NCBI RefSeq assembly: GCF_001942405.1
Contig: NZ_MKKA01000059.1
Location: 1-64,000 of the forward strand
Direction of reading: 5' to 3'
Length of the DNA: 64,000 bases
DNA from: Ornithinimicrobium sp. CNJ-824
Lineage (GTDB): Bacteria > Actinomycetota > Actinomycetes > Actinomycetales > Dermatophilaceae
The notes under the pieces were generated by a model. It ran no database searches, was not told the origin of the DNA, and saw only the letters and a program-made list of their open reading frames with translations. Of the stretch, positions 49,050-58,425 are shown one piece after another (the first letter of the stretch is position 1; each line of letters starts with the position of its first letter). Made by a program: the position numbers and the translations under genes.

Positions 49050-49427
49050 ATGTTCCTCGAGCCAGCAGACATCGTTGCTAAGACCTTTCCGGCCGCCAAG
49101 GAACCGCCTGGTTACGACGTCGGTGCGGTCGACTCATTCCTGCAGGAGGTGGCAGAGGAACTGCGAAGACTGCAGCGCGAAGGAGCTGCCGTGGGGAAAG
49201 CGCACGACACGGCGGGTGCGTCGGACCCCCATGGTCTGGCTGATCACCGCGACCGCCTACGGGCTGAGGTGGATCAGTTGCAGGCGGAGCTGGAGCGGCT
49301 GCAGAAGCAGCATCACGACTTCCGCGAGCGGGCGATCGAGTCGGTGCGCGAGCACCTGCATCTGCTCGAGGCCGGTCGCGACCAGCTGCCACCCCACGGG
49401 ACGGTGCTGCATCCGCCGGTACGCTGA
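49050..49427 (+). CDS. Small DivIVA-domain coiled-coil protein
   Basis: This is a 125-residue protein. The first 40 residues (DIVAKTFPAAKEPPGYDVGA, then VDSFLQEVAEEL) follow the DivIVA N-terminal pattern, with GYD and VDxFL. A coiled coil (about 68-100) and a short Pro-rich tail follow. Full DivIVA/Wag31 is encoded 2.9 kb downstream, so this is a second, truncated relative. Third codon positions and the 200 bases upstream are clearly less GC-rich than the neighbours. ATG at 49050 follows GGAAGG; TAGGAT at 48947 is a possible -10. It ends four bases before pgeF. Confidence 0.7.
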   Translation: MFLEPADIVAKTFPAAKEPPGYDVGAVDSFLQEVAEELRRLQREGAAVGKAHDTAGASDPHGLADHRDRLRAEVDQLQAELERLQKQHHDFRERAIESVREHLHLLEAGRDQLPPHGTVLHPPVR

Positions 49428-49431
49428 CCGC

Positions 49432-50214
49432 GTGTTCCTCTGGCGCGAGCGGATCGACCCGGCCGGCACCGACTTCGGCGTCGAGTGGGTCTTCACCGAC
49501 CGCCACGAGGGCTCCAGCCAGCCTCCCTACGACGAGCTCAACCTCGCCAACCACGTCGGTGACCGCGAGGAGGCGGTAGAGACCAACCGGCACCGGGTGG
49601 CCCACGAGCTCGGGCTGAGGGCGGCCGACCTGCGCTTCATGGACCAGCGTCACGGTTGCGACGTGGCGGTCACCCCCGGCACCCGCGACGACCTCGTGCC
49701 CGAGGTGGGCAGCCCCGACGCCCCCGCACCCGCGGTCGACGGGCTGGTCTCCGGCCGCACCGACGAGGCGCTCGTCGTGCTGGTGGCCGACTGCACGCCC
49801 GTCCTCCTGCTCGACCGGCGCGAGGGGCTGGTGGCGGCGGTGCACGCCGGGCGCCCCGGGATGATGTCCGGCGTCGTTTCGGCCACCCTCGCCTGGATGC
49901 GCACCCTCGGGGCCAAGGACGTGGAGGCCGTCGTCGGCCCGTCGGTGTGCCCCCGCTGCTACGAGGTGCCCGCGCGGATGCGGGACGAGGCCGCCCGGGT
50001 CAGCCCAGTCGCCCCGTCGGTCAGCTGGACCGGTACGCCGGCCATCGACGTCGGCGGCGCCGTCGTCGACCAGCTCGTCCGCGACGGCGTCAACGTCCGC
50101 TGGCTGCCCGGTTGCACCCGCGAGGACCCGAACCTCTACTCCTACCGCCGCGACGGCACCACCGGCCGGTTCGCCGGCATCGTCCGGCTGCTGCCCCCCG
50201 AGGAGGTCGCCTGA
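49432..50214 (+). CDS. pgeF: Purine nucleoside phosphorylase/laccase-domain protein PgeF (YlmD/YfiH family)
   Basis: This is a 260-residue protein. FMDQRHGCDVAV, VLVADCTPVLLLD and VAAVHAGRPGMMSGVVSATL carry the conserved His-Cys-His metal/active-site set (the last is usually AVHAGWRG). The family was called multicopper polyphenol oxidase, and members are now assigned purine nucleoside phosphorylase/adenosine deaminase or peptidoglycan-editing roles. Position between ftsZ and yggS/sepF is conserved in actinobacteria. GTG at 49432 is chosen by family length. Confidence 0.88.
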   Translation: MFLWRERIDPAGTDFGVEWVFTDRHEGSSQPPYDELNLANHVGDREEAVETNRHRVAHELGLRAADLRFMDQRHGCDVAVTPGTRDDLVPEVGSPDAPAPAVDGLVSGRTDEALVVLVADCTPVLLLDRREGLVAAVHAGRPGMMSGVVSATLAWMRTLGAKDVEAVVGPSVCPRCYEVPARMRDEAARVSPVAPSVSWTGTPAIDVGGAVVDQLVRDGVNVRWLPGCTREDPNLYSYRRDGTTGRFAGIVRLLPPEEVA

Positions 50215-50941
50215 TGACCGACCGCAGGACCGAGCTGCAGACCAACCTGGCCACCGTCCACGAGCGGATCGCCACCGCCTACGCCGACGCGGGCCGCGAG
50301 CCCGCAGAGATCACCCTAGTCGCGATCACCAAGTTCTTCCCCGCCTCCGACGTCGTCCACCTGGCCGACCTCGGCGTGCGCCACGTGGGGGAGAACAAGG
50401 ACCAGGAGGCCGGGGCCAAGGTCGCCGAGCTCCCCGCCGAGGTCCGCGAGCTGCTCACCGTCCACTTCGTCGGCCAGCTGCAGAGCAACAAGGCCGGCCA
50501 CGTCGCCCGCTACGCCGACGTCGTCCAGTCCGTCGACCGCCACAAGATCGTCAAGGCCCTCGACCGCGGGGCGGGCACCGCCCTCGCCGAGGGCACGCGG
50601 CACACCCCCCTTGAGGTGACGATCCAGGTCGACCTGGGGGAGGGGGCCGACGCCGGACGCGGCGGGGCCGTGCCTGCGGACGTGCCCGCCCTCGCCGACG
50701 CGGTCGCCGCCACCGAGCACCTGCGGCTGCGCGGGGTGATGGCCGTGGCCCCCCTCGGGCTGGACGAGGACGCACCGCCGCGGCGTTCCGGCGGCTCGCC
50801 GACCTCTCTGCGCGCCTGCGCCCCGACCACCCGGAGGCCACCTGGGTCTCCGCCGGCATGAGCGGCGACCTGGAAACTGCTGTGACGCACGGTGCGACAC
50901 ACCTGCGTGTCGGGACCGGAATCCTGGGAGCCCGGCGGTAG
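50214..50941 (+). CDS. yggS: PLP homeostasis protein YggS (one apparent frameshift)
   Basis: About 242 residues, an alanine-racemase-like TIM barrel binding PLP at the Lys in LVAITKFFPASDVV. HVGENKDQEAGAKV, VHFVGQLQSNKAGHVARYAD, and after repair WVSAGMSGDLETAVTHGATH are family motifs. It has no known catalysis and buffers PLP. The frame breaks near 50775, where a C is missing in GCAC(C)CGCC between LDEDAP and AAFRRLADL. ATG overlaps the pgeF stop (TGATG). Confidence 0.9.
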
Positions 50942-51001
50942 CGTCGGGCTCGACCGATCCACCACGGGTAGCACGCCCGTACGCACCAAGGAGCTCGCTA
51001 C

Positions 51002-51514
51002 ATGGCCGGGGCGCTGCGCAAGACGATGGAGTACCTCGGACTCGCCGAGTCCGACGAGCGGTACGACGACTACGACGCCTACCCGGAGGAGCCGGCCGAG
51101 GCCCACCGCGGCGGCGCCGTCCGCGCCGTCCGGGACGAGGACGACGACCGTCCCGACCAGGACGCCGAGGTCACCCCCCTGCCGCGTCGCACGCCGGTCA
51201 GCCAGGTCGTCCGGGAGCCCAAGATGAGCGAACTGAACCGCATCACCACCATCCACCCGCGGACCTACAACGAGGCCAAGGACATCGGGGAGTCCTTCCG
51301 CGGCGGGATCCCGGTCATCATCAACCTCACCGACATGGACGACGCCGACGCCAAGCGCCTGGTGGACTTCTCCGCCGGTCTCGCCTTCGGCCTGCGCGGC
51401 TCCATCGAACGGGTCACCAGCAAGGTCTTCCTGCTCTCGCCCGAGCACATCGAGGTCGAGGGCGGCACCGCCGAACGGCAGCGCCAGGGCTCCGGTCCCT
51501 TCAACCAGAGCTGA
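51002..51514 (+). CDS. sepF: Cell division protein SepF
   Basis: This is a 170-residue protein. The N-terminal amphipathic membrane-targeting helix ([16 protein letters not shown]), an acidic linker, and the C-terminal SepF core ([59 protein letters not shown]) are present. It anchors FtsZ to the membrane in actinobacteria lacking FtsA. ATG at 51002 has AAGGAG nine bases upstream. Confidence 0.95.
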   Translation: MAGALRKTMEYLGLAESDERYDDYDAYPEEPAEAHRGGAVRAVRDEDDDRPDQDAEVTPLPRRTPVSQVVREPKMSELNRITTIHPRTYNEAKDIGESFRGGIPVIINLTDMDDADAKRLVDFSAGLAFGLRGSIERVTSKVFLLSPEHIEVEGGTAERQRQGSGPFNQS

Positions 51515-51527
51515 GGCAACCAGCACG

Positions 51528-51533
51528 TAGGCT
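51528..51533 (+). promoter_or_regulatory. -10 element of a leaderless yggT transcript
   Basis: TAGGCT ends six bases before the ATG at 51540; no ribosome site is visible between. Confidence 0.5.
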
Positions 51534-51539
51534 GTCCCC

Positions 51540-51824
51540 ATGGTCGGACAGATCCTCTACGCAGTCCTGAGCCTCTACCTGTTCGTCCTCATCGGCCGGC
51601 TGGTCTTCGACTGGATCATGGTCTTCTCCCGGGACTTCCGGCCCAAGGGTCCGGTCCTGGTCCTGGCCAACGGGATCTACGCGCTCACCGACCCGCCCCT
51701 GAAGGCCCTGCGCAAGGTCATCCCGCCCCTGCGGCTCGGCGGGATCGCGCTGGACCTCGGCTTCCTCGTGCTCATCCTCGCGGTGAGCCTGGCCCGCGGC
51801 TTCGCCGTCACGCTGCCGTTCTGA
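51540..51824 (+). CDS. yggT: YggT family membrane protein
   Basis: This 94-residue protein has two hydrophobic segments (residues about 5-27 and 70-90) separated by a loop with ALTDPPLKALRKVIPPLRLGG, the YggT hallmark. The role is unclear; genes of this family sit with sepF and divIVA in many Gram-positive genomes, suggesting an envelope or division function. Confidence 0.9.
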   Translation: MVGQILYAVLSLYLFVLIGRLVFDWIMVFSRDFRPKGPVLVLANGIYALTDPPLKALRKVIPPLRLGGIALDLGFLVLILAVSLARGFAVTLPF

Positions 51825-51855
51825 CGGCCCACCCGTCGGGGTGCCCCCGGTGCGT

Positions 51856-51861
51856 TAGAGT
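51856..51861 (+). promoter_or_regulatory. Possible -10 element of wag31
   Basis: TAGAGT about 90 bases before the wag31 start fits TANNNT; no good -35 is seen. Confidence 0.35.
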
Positions 51862-51952
51862 GACCCTGCACGTGCAGACCGCGCGTCATCGACCCTGCCC
51901 TGACGACCCGTGCGCCGGGCTGCGGCGGTGACTCCCCGACACGAGGTGAAAC

Positions 51953-53189
51953 ATGGCGCTGACCCCCGAAGACGTCATCAAGAAGAGCTTCAGTGCGACC
52001 CACCTGCGTCGCGGCTACGACGAGACCCAGGTGGACGACTTCCTCGACGAGGTGGTCGTCGAGCTGCGGCGTCTGCTGGCGGAGAACGACTCGCTGCGCA
52101 CCGACCTCGAGGACTGCCGTGCCAGCCGGGGGATGGGCGGCGACGACACCGAGCGCTTCACCCCCGCCGCCGCCGTGCCGGGTATGGAGTCGGCCGCCTC
52201 CGACGAGCGCGCCGAGCAGCTGCAGGCCGAGCTGGAGGAGGCCCGGCGCGAGCTGGCCGCCTGCCAGGAGGCCCGCGCCCAGGCCGAGGAGCGGGCCCAG
52301 GCCGCCGAGAGCTCCCGCGTCGAGGGTGCCGAGGGTGCCTCCGCCGACCTGGAGGACCTGCGCGGCCGGGTGGCCGCCTCCGACCAGCGCGTCCGCGAGC
52401 TCGAGGGTCAGCTCTCCGAGGCGCAGGACCGCGCCCGGTCCGCCGAGGAGCAGGCCGAACAGGCCCGGGCCGAGGCCGAGCAGGCCCGCCAGGACGCCGA
52501 GGAGCGCGCCGCCGAGCAGGGCCAGGCGGCCCCCGTCGCCGCGGCCGCCGCGATGCCTGGCGCCGGCGAGGAGTCCTCCAAGATCATCTCGCTGGCCCAG
52601 CGTCTGCACGACCAGCACGTCGCCGAGGGTGAGACGACCAAGCGTCAGCTCATCGAGGAGGCCGAGGGCTACCGCGACCGGACCGTCGCGGAGGCCGACC
52701 AGCGCCGGGACGAGCTGGTGACCACCGGTCAGGAGACCCACGACCGGCTCGTGCACGAGGGCCAGACCCGCCACGACGAGCTCGTCAGCACCGGTCAGGA
52801 GACGCACGACCGGCTCGTGCACGAGGGCCAGACCCGCCACGACGAGCTGGTCAGCACCGGGCAGGAGACGCACGACCGCCTCGACGAGCGAGGGCCGCCA
52901 GCAGCGCGAGCAGCTCGTCACCGAGGGTCAGAACCGGCACGACGAGCTGGTCAGCACCGGCCAGCAGACCCACGACCGGCTCGTGGGCGAGGGGCAGAGC
53001 TCGCGCGACCAGATGGTCGGCGAGGCCGAGCAGCGCCGCACCGCGATCCTGGAGGAGCTCAACACCCAGCAGAACTCGCTGACCGGCCGGATCGGCGAGC
53101 TGCAGACCCAGGAGACCGACCTGCGCGACCGCCTGCGCACGTTCCTGTCCGAGCAGCTCTCCCGCATCGACGGGGACCAGCAGCGCTGA
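51953..53189 (+). CDS. wag31: Polar growth/division protein Wag31 (DivIVA), with 22-residue repeats (one apparent frameshift)
   Basis: About 411 residues. The N-terminal DivIVA membrane-binding domain is ALTPEDVIKKSFSATHLRRG with GYDETQVDDFLDEV. A long Ala/Glu/Arg coiled coil (about 70-190) follows, then ISLAQRLHDQHVAEGETT, then tandem 22-residue repeats (RHDELVSTGQETHDRLVHEG plus QT) from about 251. The end is a helical TFLSEQLSRIDGDQQR. It marks poles and recruits the elongation machinery. The frame breaks near 52890 inside the repeats (one base extra or two missing). The DivIVA repeat number is unusual. Confidence 0.92.
52703..53000. repeat. 66-bp in-frame tandem repeats in wag31
   Basis: Two complete 66-base units (52703-52768, 52769-52834), a third that diverges after its first half, a degenerate stretch, and a further full-length unit at 52935-53000. 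Each encodes 22 residues of the HDELVSTGQETHDRL type. Confidence 0.85.
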
Positions 53190-53225
53190 CCCCCACCGGG
53201 TGGTCACCCCACCCCGCACGTGAGC

Positions 53226-53255
53226 ACGGGCGCCCCGGGACCTCCCGGGCGCCCG
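53226..53255 (+). terminator. Strong hairpin after wag31
   Basis: ACGGGCGCCC and GGGCGCCCGT pair perfectly, and the stem extends into CGGG/CCCG with one unpaired C and an ACCT loop. It starts 36 bases after the wag31 stop. Confidence 0.75.
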
Positions 53256-53360
53256 TCGCGTTGCCGCATACCCGGGGGAGGGCGGCGTGGACGCGCAGGG
53301 GGCGTCCTCCCACCCCCAGGGGTGTTTCCCGGAGGACCGGCGTGGCGGATGGGAAGGACG

Positions 53361-53389
53361 TTGTCTCCAGGGGCCGCGTGGCATATCCT
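53361..53389 (+). promoter_or_regulatory. SigA-type promoter of the TraR/DksA-lspA operon
   Basis: TTGTCT (53361-53366), 17 bases, then TATCCT (53384-53389) is the best -35/-10 pair in the window. The leader to the GTG at 53456 is about 60 bases. Confidence 0.7.
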
Positions 53390-53455
53390 CTGCGCACCGT
53401 TGCCCACGACCGGCCGCCGGCCGACCGTGGGTTCTTGCACACAGGAAGGCACCTC

Positions 53456-53887
53456 GTGGCCAGCACTGCGAAGAAGCGTGGGGGCACCGCGCACGAGTCC
53501 CTGAGCGTCCGGGACGACGAGGACGCCTGGACGGCCGAGGAGCTGGCCGAGGTGCGCGCCGAGCTGGAGGCCGACGTGGCCCGGCTCGGGGTCGAGCTGG
53601 ACGAGGCCGAGCACGACCTCGTCGAGATGATGCGCAGCTATGCCGACGGGGCCGGGGACGACCAGGCCGACGCGGGCGCGGCGACCTGGGAGCGCGAGCA
53701 CGAGCTGTCCCTGGCCAACAACGCCCGCGACCTGCTCATGCAGACCCTGCGGGCGCTGGAGCGGATCAACACCGGCTCCTACGGCGACTGCGAGGCGTGC
53801 GGCAACCCCATCGGCAAGATGCGGCTGCAGGCCTTCCCCCGTGCGACCCTATGCATGACATGCAAGCAGAAGCAGGAACGCCGCTGA
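53456..53887 (+). CDS. TraR/DksA-type zinc finger protein
   Basis: This 143-residue protein has an N-terminal helical hairpin ([20 protein letters not shown], then [15 protein letters not shown]) and a C-terminal four-Cys zinc finger, CEAC … CMTC, spaced C-x2-C-x17-C-x2-C, with [20 protein letters not shown] before it. DksA-like proteins act in the RNA polymerase secondary channel; short actinobacterial members such as this (RbpA is different) are little studied. GTG at 53456 has AGGAAGG seven bases upstream. Confidence 0.88.
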   Translation: MASTAKKRGGTAHESLSVRDDEDAWTAEELAEVRAELEADVARLGVELDEAEHDLVEMMRSYADGAGDDQADAGAATWEREHELSLANNARDLLMQTLRALERINTGSYGDCEACGNPIGKMRLQAFPRATLCMTCKQKQERR

Positions 53888-54408
53888 CCCACGCCCCGAC
53901 CCCCTCCACGGTCCGCCCCCGCCGGCGGACCGTCGTCGTGCTGGGCCTGGCCGCCGGCTGGGTGGTGCTCGACCAGCTGACCAAGGTCTGGGCCGAGCGG
54001 GCGCTGACCCAGGGGGAGCCCGTCCAGGTCGTGGGCGACCTGCTGCGCTGGCACCTGACCTACAACTCCGGTGCGGCCTTCTCCATGGGCACCTCGCTGA
54101 CGCCGGTGATCACCGTGGTCGGCACCGTCATCTCCGTGGTGGTCGTGTCGATGGCCTTCCGCGTGCGCAGCCTGCCGTGGGCCGTGGCGCTGGGGCTGCT
54201 GCTCGGCGGCGCGGTCGGCAACCAGATCGACCGCTACCTGCGCGTGCCGGGGCCGCTGTTCGGGCACGTCGTCGACTTCATCCGGCTGCCCAACTTCGCC
54301 ATCTTCAACGTCGCCGACATCGGGGTGACCAGCGCCGCGGTGCTCATCGGGATCCTCGCGCTGCGCGGGCTGCGGCTCGACGGCACCCGCGAGGGGCAGG
54401 AGCCGTGA
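53860..54408 (+). CDS. lspA: Lipoprotein signal peptidase LspA
   Basis: Four membrane segments and the aspartyl-protease motifs [22 protein letters not shown] and FNVADIGVT (two catalytic Asp near residues 123 and 154) identify LspA, which cleaves lipoprotein signal peptides such as that of the nearby NagZ-like protein. The start is unclear. ATG at 53860 overlaps the zinc-finger gene by 28 bases. A CTG at 53884 would give the four-base CTGA overlap seen (as ATGA/GTGA) between many genes here, and has AGGAA upstream. Confidence 0.9.
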   Translation: MQAEAGTPLTHAPTPSTVRPRRRTVVVLGLAAGWVVLDQLTKVWAERALTQGEPVQVVGDLLRWHLTYNSGAAFSMGTSLTPVITVVGTVISVVVVSMAFRVRSLPWAVALGLLLGGAVGNQIDRYLRVPGPLFGHVVDFIRLPNFAIFNVADIGVTSAAVLIGILALRGLRLDGTREGQEP

Positions 54409-55334
54409 GCGACTCCCGGGCCTTCGCCGTCCCCGAGGGTCTGGAGGGGGAGCGGGTCGACGCCGCCCTCGCCCGGCTGCTCGGGCTCTCCCGGTCCAAG
54501 GCCGCCGACCTGGCCGCCGACGGTCACGTGACCGTCGACGGCAAGGTGGTCGGCAAGTCCGACCGGGTCATGGCCGGGGCGTGGCTGGAGGTGACCCTCC
54601 CGCCCGTCGGACCGCCGCCGGGCCTGGAGGTCGTCGCCGAGCCGGTCGAGGGGATGCGGATCGTGCACGACGACACCGAGATGGTCGTCGTCGACAAGCC
54701 GGCCTTCGTCGCCGCCCACCCCAGCGTCGGGTGGTCCGGGCCGACGGTCGTCGGGGGGTTGGCGGCCGCCGGCTACCGCATCTCCACCTCGGGGGCGCCC
54801 GAGCGGCAGGGGATCGTGCAGCGCCTCGACGTGGGCACGTCCGGGCTGATGGTCGTGGCCAAGTCCGAGCGGGCCTACACCGTGCTCAAGCAGGCCTTCC
54901 GCGACCGGGTGGTCGACAAGACCTACCACGCCCTCGTCCAGGGCCTGCCCGACCCGCACGAGGGCATCATCGACGCCCCGATCGGGCGGCACCCCGGGCA
55001 CGACTACCGGTTCGCCGTCCGTCGCGAGGGTCGGGCCAGCATCACCCACTACGAGCTCCTCGAGGCGCACCGCTCGGCAAGCCTGCTCCAGATCCACCTC
55101 GAGACGGGCCGCACCCACCAGATCCGGGTGCACTTCTCCGCCCTGCACCACCCGTGCGCCGGCGACCTGACCTACGGGGCCGACCCCACCCTGGCCAAGC
55201 GGCTGGGGCTGCAGCGGCAGTGGCTGCACGCGGTCAAGCTGGGCTTCGAGCACCCCGGCAGCGGGGAGTACGTCGAGTTCGACTCCCCCTACCCCGACGA
55301 CCTGCAGCACGCGCTGGACGTCGTCCGGGGCTGA
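54405..55334 (+). CDS. RluA family 23S rRNA pseudouridine synthase
   Basis: This is a 309-residue protein: an N-terminal S4 RNA-binding domain ([20 protein letters not shown], then [10 protein letters not shown]), then the synthase domain with [19 protein letters not shown], whose Asp (about 141) is catalytic, and [19 protein letters not shown]. The domain order is RluC/RluD-like. GTG overlaps the lspA stop (GTGA), a common actinobacterial lspA-rluD arrangement. Confidence 0.92.
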   Translation: MSDSRAFAVPEGLEGERVDAALARLLGLSRSKAADLAADGHVTVDGKVVGKSDRVMAGAWLEVTLPPVGPPPGLEVVAEPVEGMRIVHDDTEMVVVDKPAFVAAHPSVGWSGPTVVGGLAAAGYRISTSGAPERQGIVQRLDVGTSGLMVVAKSERAYTVLKQAFRDRVVDKTYHALVQGLPDPHEGIIDAPIGRHPGHDYRFAVRREGRASITHYELLEAHRSASLLQIHLETGRTHQIRVHFSALHHPCAGDLTYGADPTLAKRLGLQRQWLHAVKLGFEHPGSGEYVEFDSPYPDDLQHALDVVRG

Positions 55335-55350
55335 GGAGAGGTCAGGGGGC

Positions 55351-57012
55351 ATGAGAGGGGTCGCCAGGTCCGGCGTCGTCGGCGCCGTCGTGCTGCTCGT
55401 CCCCCTCGGGGCCTGCGCGGTCAAGACGCCCGCACCGACGAGTTCCCCGGCCGGCAGCACGACGACGGTGGAGCCCGCCCCGGAGACGACGGCGACCCCG
55501 GCGCCCGCGCCGGCACCCGACCCGGAGCCGTCGGACGAGGCCGACCGCACGACCGAGCCCCCGGAGCCCGAGCCGGCGCTCGAGGACGAGGCCGCCGAGC
55601 TCGTCGAGGACCTGACCCTGGAGGAGAAGGCCGGCCAGGTCGTGGTCGCCTCCCATCTCGGGGCGGCGCCGCCGGTCGGCCTGGTCACCGACCACCACCT
55701 CGGCGGGATCATCGTCATGGACCCCGACCTGACCTCCGACCAGCTGGCCGGGCTGAACGCGGCGATGACCGAGGCGGGGGAGACGACGGGAAGGGCGTGG
55801 CCGGTCTTCCTCGGGGTCGACCAGGAGGGCGGCCTCGTCGAGCGGGCCAAGGGCGACCTGACCCGCTTCCCCACGTTCATGAGCCTGGGCGCAGCGGACG
55901 ACCCCGACCTGACACGGCGTGCGGCGGCGGCCTCGGGGGCGGAGCTGAGGGGCGTGGGGTTCACCGCGGTCTTCGCCCCGACGGCGGACGTGACGATGGG
56001 ACTCTCCGACCCCACCATCGGCTCGAGGTCGCCGGGCGGCGACCCGGAGCTGGTCGCCGAGCACGCGACGGCCGCCGGACTCGGCTACCTCGACGCCGGG
56101 ATCCTGCCCGTGGTCAAGCACTTCCCCGGGCACGGCTCGGTCCCGGCCGACAGCCACGTCCAGCTGCCCGTGCAGACCCGCACGCTCGAGGAGCTGAGGG
56201 ACAGCGACCTGGTCCCGTTCGAGGCGGCCGTCGAGGCCGACCTGCCAGCGGTCATGGTGGGACACATCCAGGTCGCGGCGCTGGAGTCGCAGCTGCCCTC
56301 GTCGCTCGAGCCGGAGGTGGTCGAGGGGATGCTCCGCGACGACCTGGGCTTCGACGGCCTGGTCGTCACCGACGCGCTCAACATGGCCGCCGTGTCGAAC
56401 GCCTACGGCCCGGGGCAGGCCTCCGTCGCCGCCCTGCAGGCCGGTGCGGACGTGCTCCTCATGCCCTCGGACCCGCTGGCCGCACGCGACGCCATCGTCG
56501 CCGCCGTCGGCGACGGGACGCTGGCGCAGGAGCGGCTCGACGAGGCCGTCGTCCGCCAGGTCACGGCGCTGCTCGAGGCGCAGGAGCAGGGGACGGTCGA
56601 GCCCCTCCAGCCCGGCGGAGCCGCAGACGTGGCCCGCGAGGTGTCGCAGGCCGCGGTCACCGTGGTCCAGGGAGAGTGCGGTGGACCGCTGGTCGACGGC
56701 GGCGTCCTCCCCATGGGCGACCGGCTGGCGGTCCAGCGCTTCGAGCGGGCCGCCGAACGGGCCGGCCTGCCCCTGGGCACCGGCACCACCGTCGAGCTCC
56801 TCCGCCCCGGCCAGGGCCCCTACGGGGCACAGGTCTCGGTGGCCCTCGAGACGCCATACCTGCTCAGTGCCAGCGGCGCCCCGACGAAGGTGGCGCTCTA
56901 CGGCGACACCCCCGGCGCCATGGACGCGCTCGTCGCCGCCCTCACCGGGGACGCCCCGGCACCGGGGAGGCTGCCCGTGGAGGTCGACGGCGTGGAGCGC
57001 GCCGGCTGCTGA
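55351..57012 (+). CDS. nagZ: NagZ-like beta-N-acetylhexosaminidase lipoprotein (GH3)
   Basis: This is a 553-residue protein. A lipobox LVPLGAC puts the lipidated Cys at about residue 22, followed by a Thr/Pro/Glu linker to about 75. The GH3 barrel has FLGVDQEGGLVERAKG, VKHFPGHGSVPADSHVQLP (near 255; His-Asp acid/base loop) and LVVTDALNMAAVS (nucleophile Asp near 340). It would trim GlcNAc from muropeptides outside the membrane. ATG at 55351 follows AGGGGG. Confidence 0.9.
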   Translation: MRGVARSGVVGAVVLLVPLGACAVKTPAPTSSPAGSTTTVEPAPETTATPAPAPAPDPEPSDEADRTTEPPEPEPALEDEAAELVEDLTLEEKAGQVVVASHLGAAPPVGLVTDHHLGGIIVMDPDLTSDQLAGLNAAMTEAGETTGRAWPVFLGVDQEGGLVERAKGDLTRFPTFMSLGAADDPDLTRRAAAASGAELRGVGFTAVFAPTADVTMGLSDPTIGSRSPGGDPELVAEHATAAGLGYLDAGILPVVKHFPGHGSVPADSHVQLPVQTRTLEELRDSDLVPFEAAVEADLPAVMVGHIQVAALESQLPSSLEPEVVEGMLRDDLGFDGLVVTDALNMAAVSNAYGPGQASVAALQAGADVLLMPSDPLAARDAIVAAVGDGTLAQERLDEAVVRQVTALLEAQEQGTVEPLQPGGAADVAREVSQAAVTVVQGECGGPLVDGGVLPMGDRLAVQRFERAAERAGLPLGTGTTVELLRPGQGPYGAQVSVALETPYLLSASGAPTKVALYGDTPGAMDALVAALTGDAPAPGRLPVEVDGVERAGC

Positions 57013-57077
57013 CGCGAGGTCTCGACCCGTGCGCCCGGCTGCACCCACCTGGGGGTGCGCGGCACGGCATACCCGCC

Positions 57078-57083
57078 TATGTT
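57078..57083 (+). promoter_or_regulatory. -10 element, probable leaderless start
   Basis: TATGTT ends seven bases before the ATG at 57091, with no ribosome site. Confidence 0.5.
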
Positions 57084-57090
57084 GCGCGGT

Positions 57091-58314
57091 ATGACCTCCG
57101 CCGCCCGCCGCACGATCGCGACCACCTCGACCCTCGCCCTGGTCCTCGGGCTGGGCGCCGCCGCGCTCCCGGCCGCCGCCGGACCCGAGCGGGGGCAGGG
57201 CAAGCCCGACCTGGACGTACGGTTCGCCACCTTCAACGCCTCGCTCAACCGCTTCAACGACGGCGACCTCGCGCGGGACCTGTCCACCGGGGAGAACCTC
57301 CAGGCGCAGAACGTCGCCGAGACGATCCAGCGCACCCGCCCGGACGTCGTGCTCGTCAACGAGTTCGACTACGCGGCCGGCAACGAGGACCTGTTCCGCG
57401 ACAACTACCTCGAGGTGCCCCAGAACGGTGCCGAGGCGATCGACTACCCCTACGCCTACATCGCCCCGTCCAACACCGGGATCCCCAGCGGGGTCGACCT
57501 CAACGGCGACGGGACCGTCGGCGGGCCCGACGACGCGTTCGGCTACGGGTACTTCCCCGGGCAGTACGGGATGGTCGTCTACTCCCGCTACCCGATCAAC
57601 GCCGACGAGGTGCGCACCTTCCAGACGTTCCGATGGGCCGACATGCCGGGCAACCTCATGCCGACGGACTTCTACTCGCAGGAGGCGCAGGAGGTGCTGC
57701 GCCTGTCCAGCAAGTCCCACTGGGACGTCCCCGTCGAGGTCGGCCACAGGACCGTGCACGTGCTCGCCGCCCACCCGACCCCGCCGACCTTCGACGGGCC
57801 CGAGGACCGCAACGGCCGGCGCAACCACGACGAGATCCGCTTCTGGGCCGACTACGTCGGCTCGCCGAAGGAGTCGGCCTACATCTACGACGACGAGGGG
57901 GAGCGGGGCGGGCTCAAGCCGGGCGAGCGCTTCGTGGTCGTCGGTGACTACAACGCCGACCCGCGCGACGGGGACTCGGTGAACGGCGCGATCGACCAGC
58001 TGCTCGACCATCCGCGGGTCAACACCACGGTCACCCCCGCCAGCGAGGGCGGGGCCGAGCAGGCCTTCCTCCAGGGCGGCGTCAACCTCGAGCACCGGGG
58101 CGACCCGGCGTTCGACACGGCCGACTTCTCCGAGCCGCCCGGCAACCTCCGCGTCGACTACGTCCTGCCCAGCCGGTCGTTGAAGATCGACGACGCGGGG
58201 GTGTTCTGGCCGACCTCCGACGACCCGCTGTTCCGGCTCGTGGGCACCTACCCGTTCCCCACGAGCGACCACCGGCTCGTGTGGGTGGACGTGCGGCTGC
58301 CACACCGGGGCTGA
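57091..58314 (+). CDS. Secreted endonuclease/exonuclease/phosphatase (EEP) family protein
   Basis: This 407-residue protein has a Sec signal peptide (residues 1-31, LALVLGLGAAALPAAAG). EEP motifs: VRFATFNASLN, RPDVVLVNEFD (metal Glu), VHVLAAHPTPP, VVVGDYNADPRDGDS, and C-terminal TSDHRLVWVDV (SDH). A DLNGDGTVGGPDDAFG segment resembles a calcium loop. It is probably an extracellular phosphodiesterase or phosphatase; the substrate may be nucleic acid or phospholipid. The start is set by the leaderless -10. Confidence 0.85.
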   Translation: MTSAARRTIATTSTLALVLGLGAAALPAAAGPERGQGKPDLDVRFATFNASLNRFNDGDLARDLSTGENLQAQNVAETIQRTRPDVVLVNEFDYAAGNEDLFRDNYLEVPQNGAEAIDYPYAYIAPSNTGIPSGVDLNGDGTVGGPDDAFGYGYFPGQYGMVVYSRYPINADEVRTFQTFRWADMPGNLMPTDFYSQEAQEVLRLSSKSHWDVPVEVGHRTVHVLAAHPTPPTFDGPEDRNGRRNHDEIRFWADYVGSPKESAYIYDDEGERGGLKPGERFVVVGDYNADPRDGDSVNGAIDQLLDHPRVNTTVTPASEGGAEQAFLQGGVNLEHRGDPAFDTADFSEPPGNLRVDYVLPSRSLKIDDAGVFWPTSDDPLFRLVGTYPFPTSDHRLVWVDVRLPHRG

Positions 58315-58411
58315 GGGGGTCGCCCGCCCCGCTGAGGGACCCCTGCGGGCCCCCCACCTGCGTCGTCGTCCGCGGCCCCGGCGCGGGGGCATACCTGTCG
58401 GTGGAGGGACC

Positions 58412-58417
58412 TAAGAT
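58412..58417 (+). promoter_or_regulatory. -10 element, probable leaderless dnaE start
   Basis: TAAGAT lies eight bases before the ATG at 58426, so transcription would start within a base or two of the start codon. Confidence 0.45.
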
Positions 58418-58425
58418 CGGGGGCG

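Noticed and set aside
52703-53000. CRISPR-like array
   Set aside because: The 66-bp units are contiguous, in frame and protein-coding, with no spacers.
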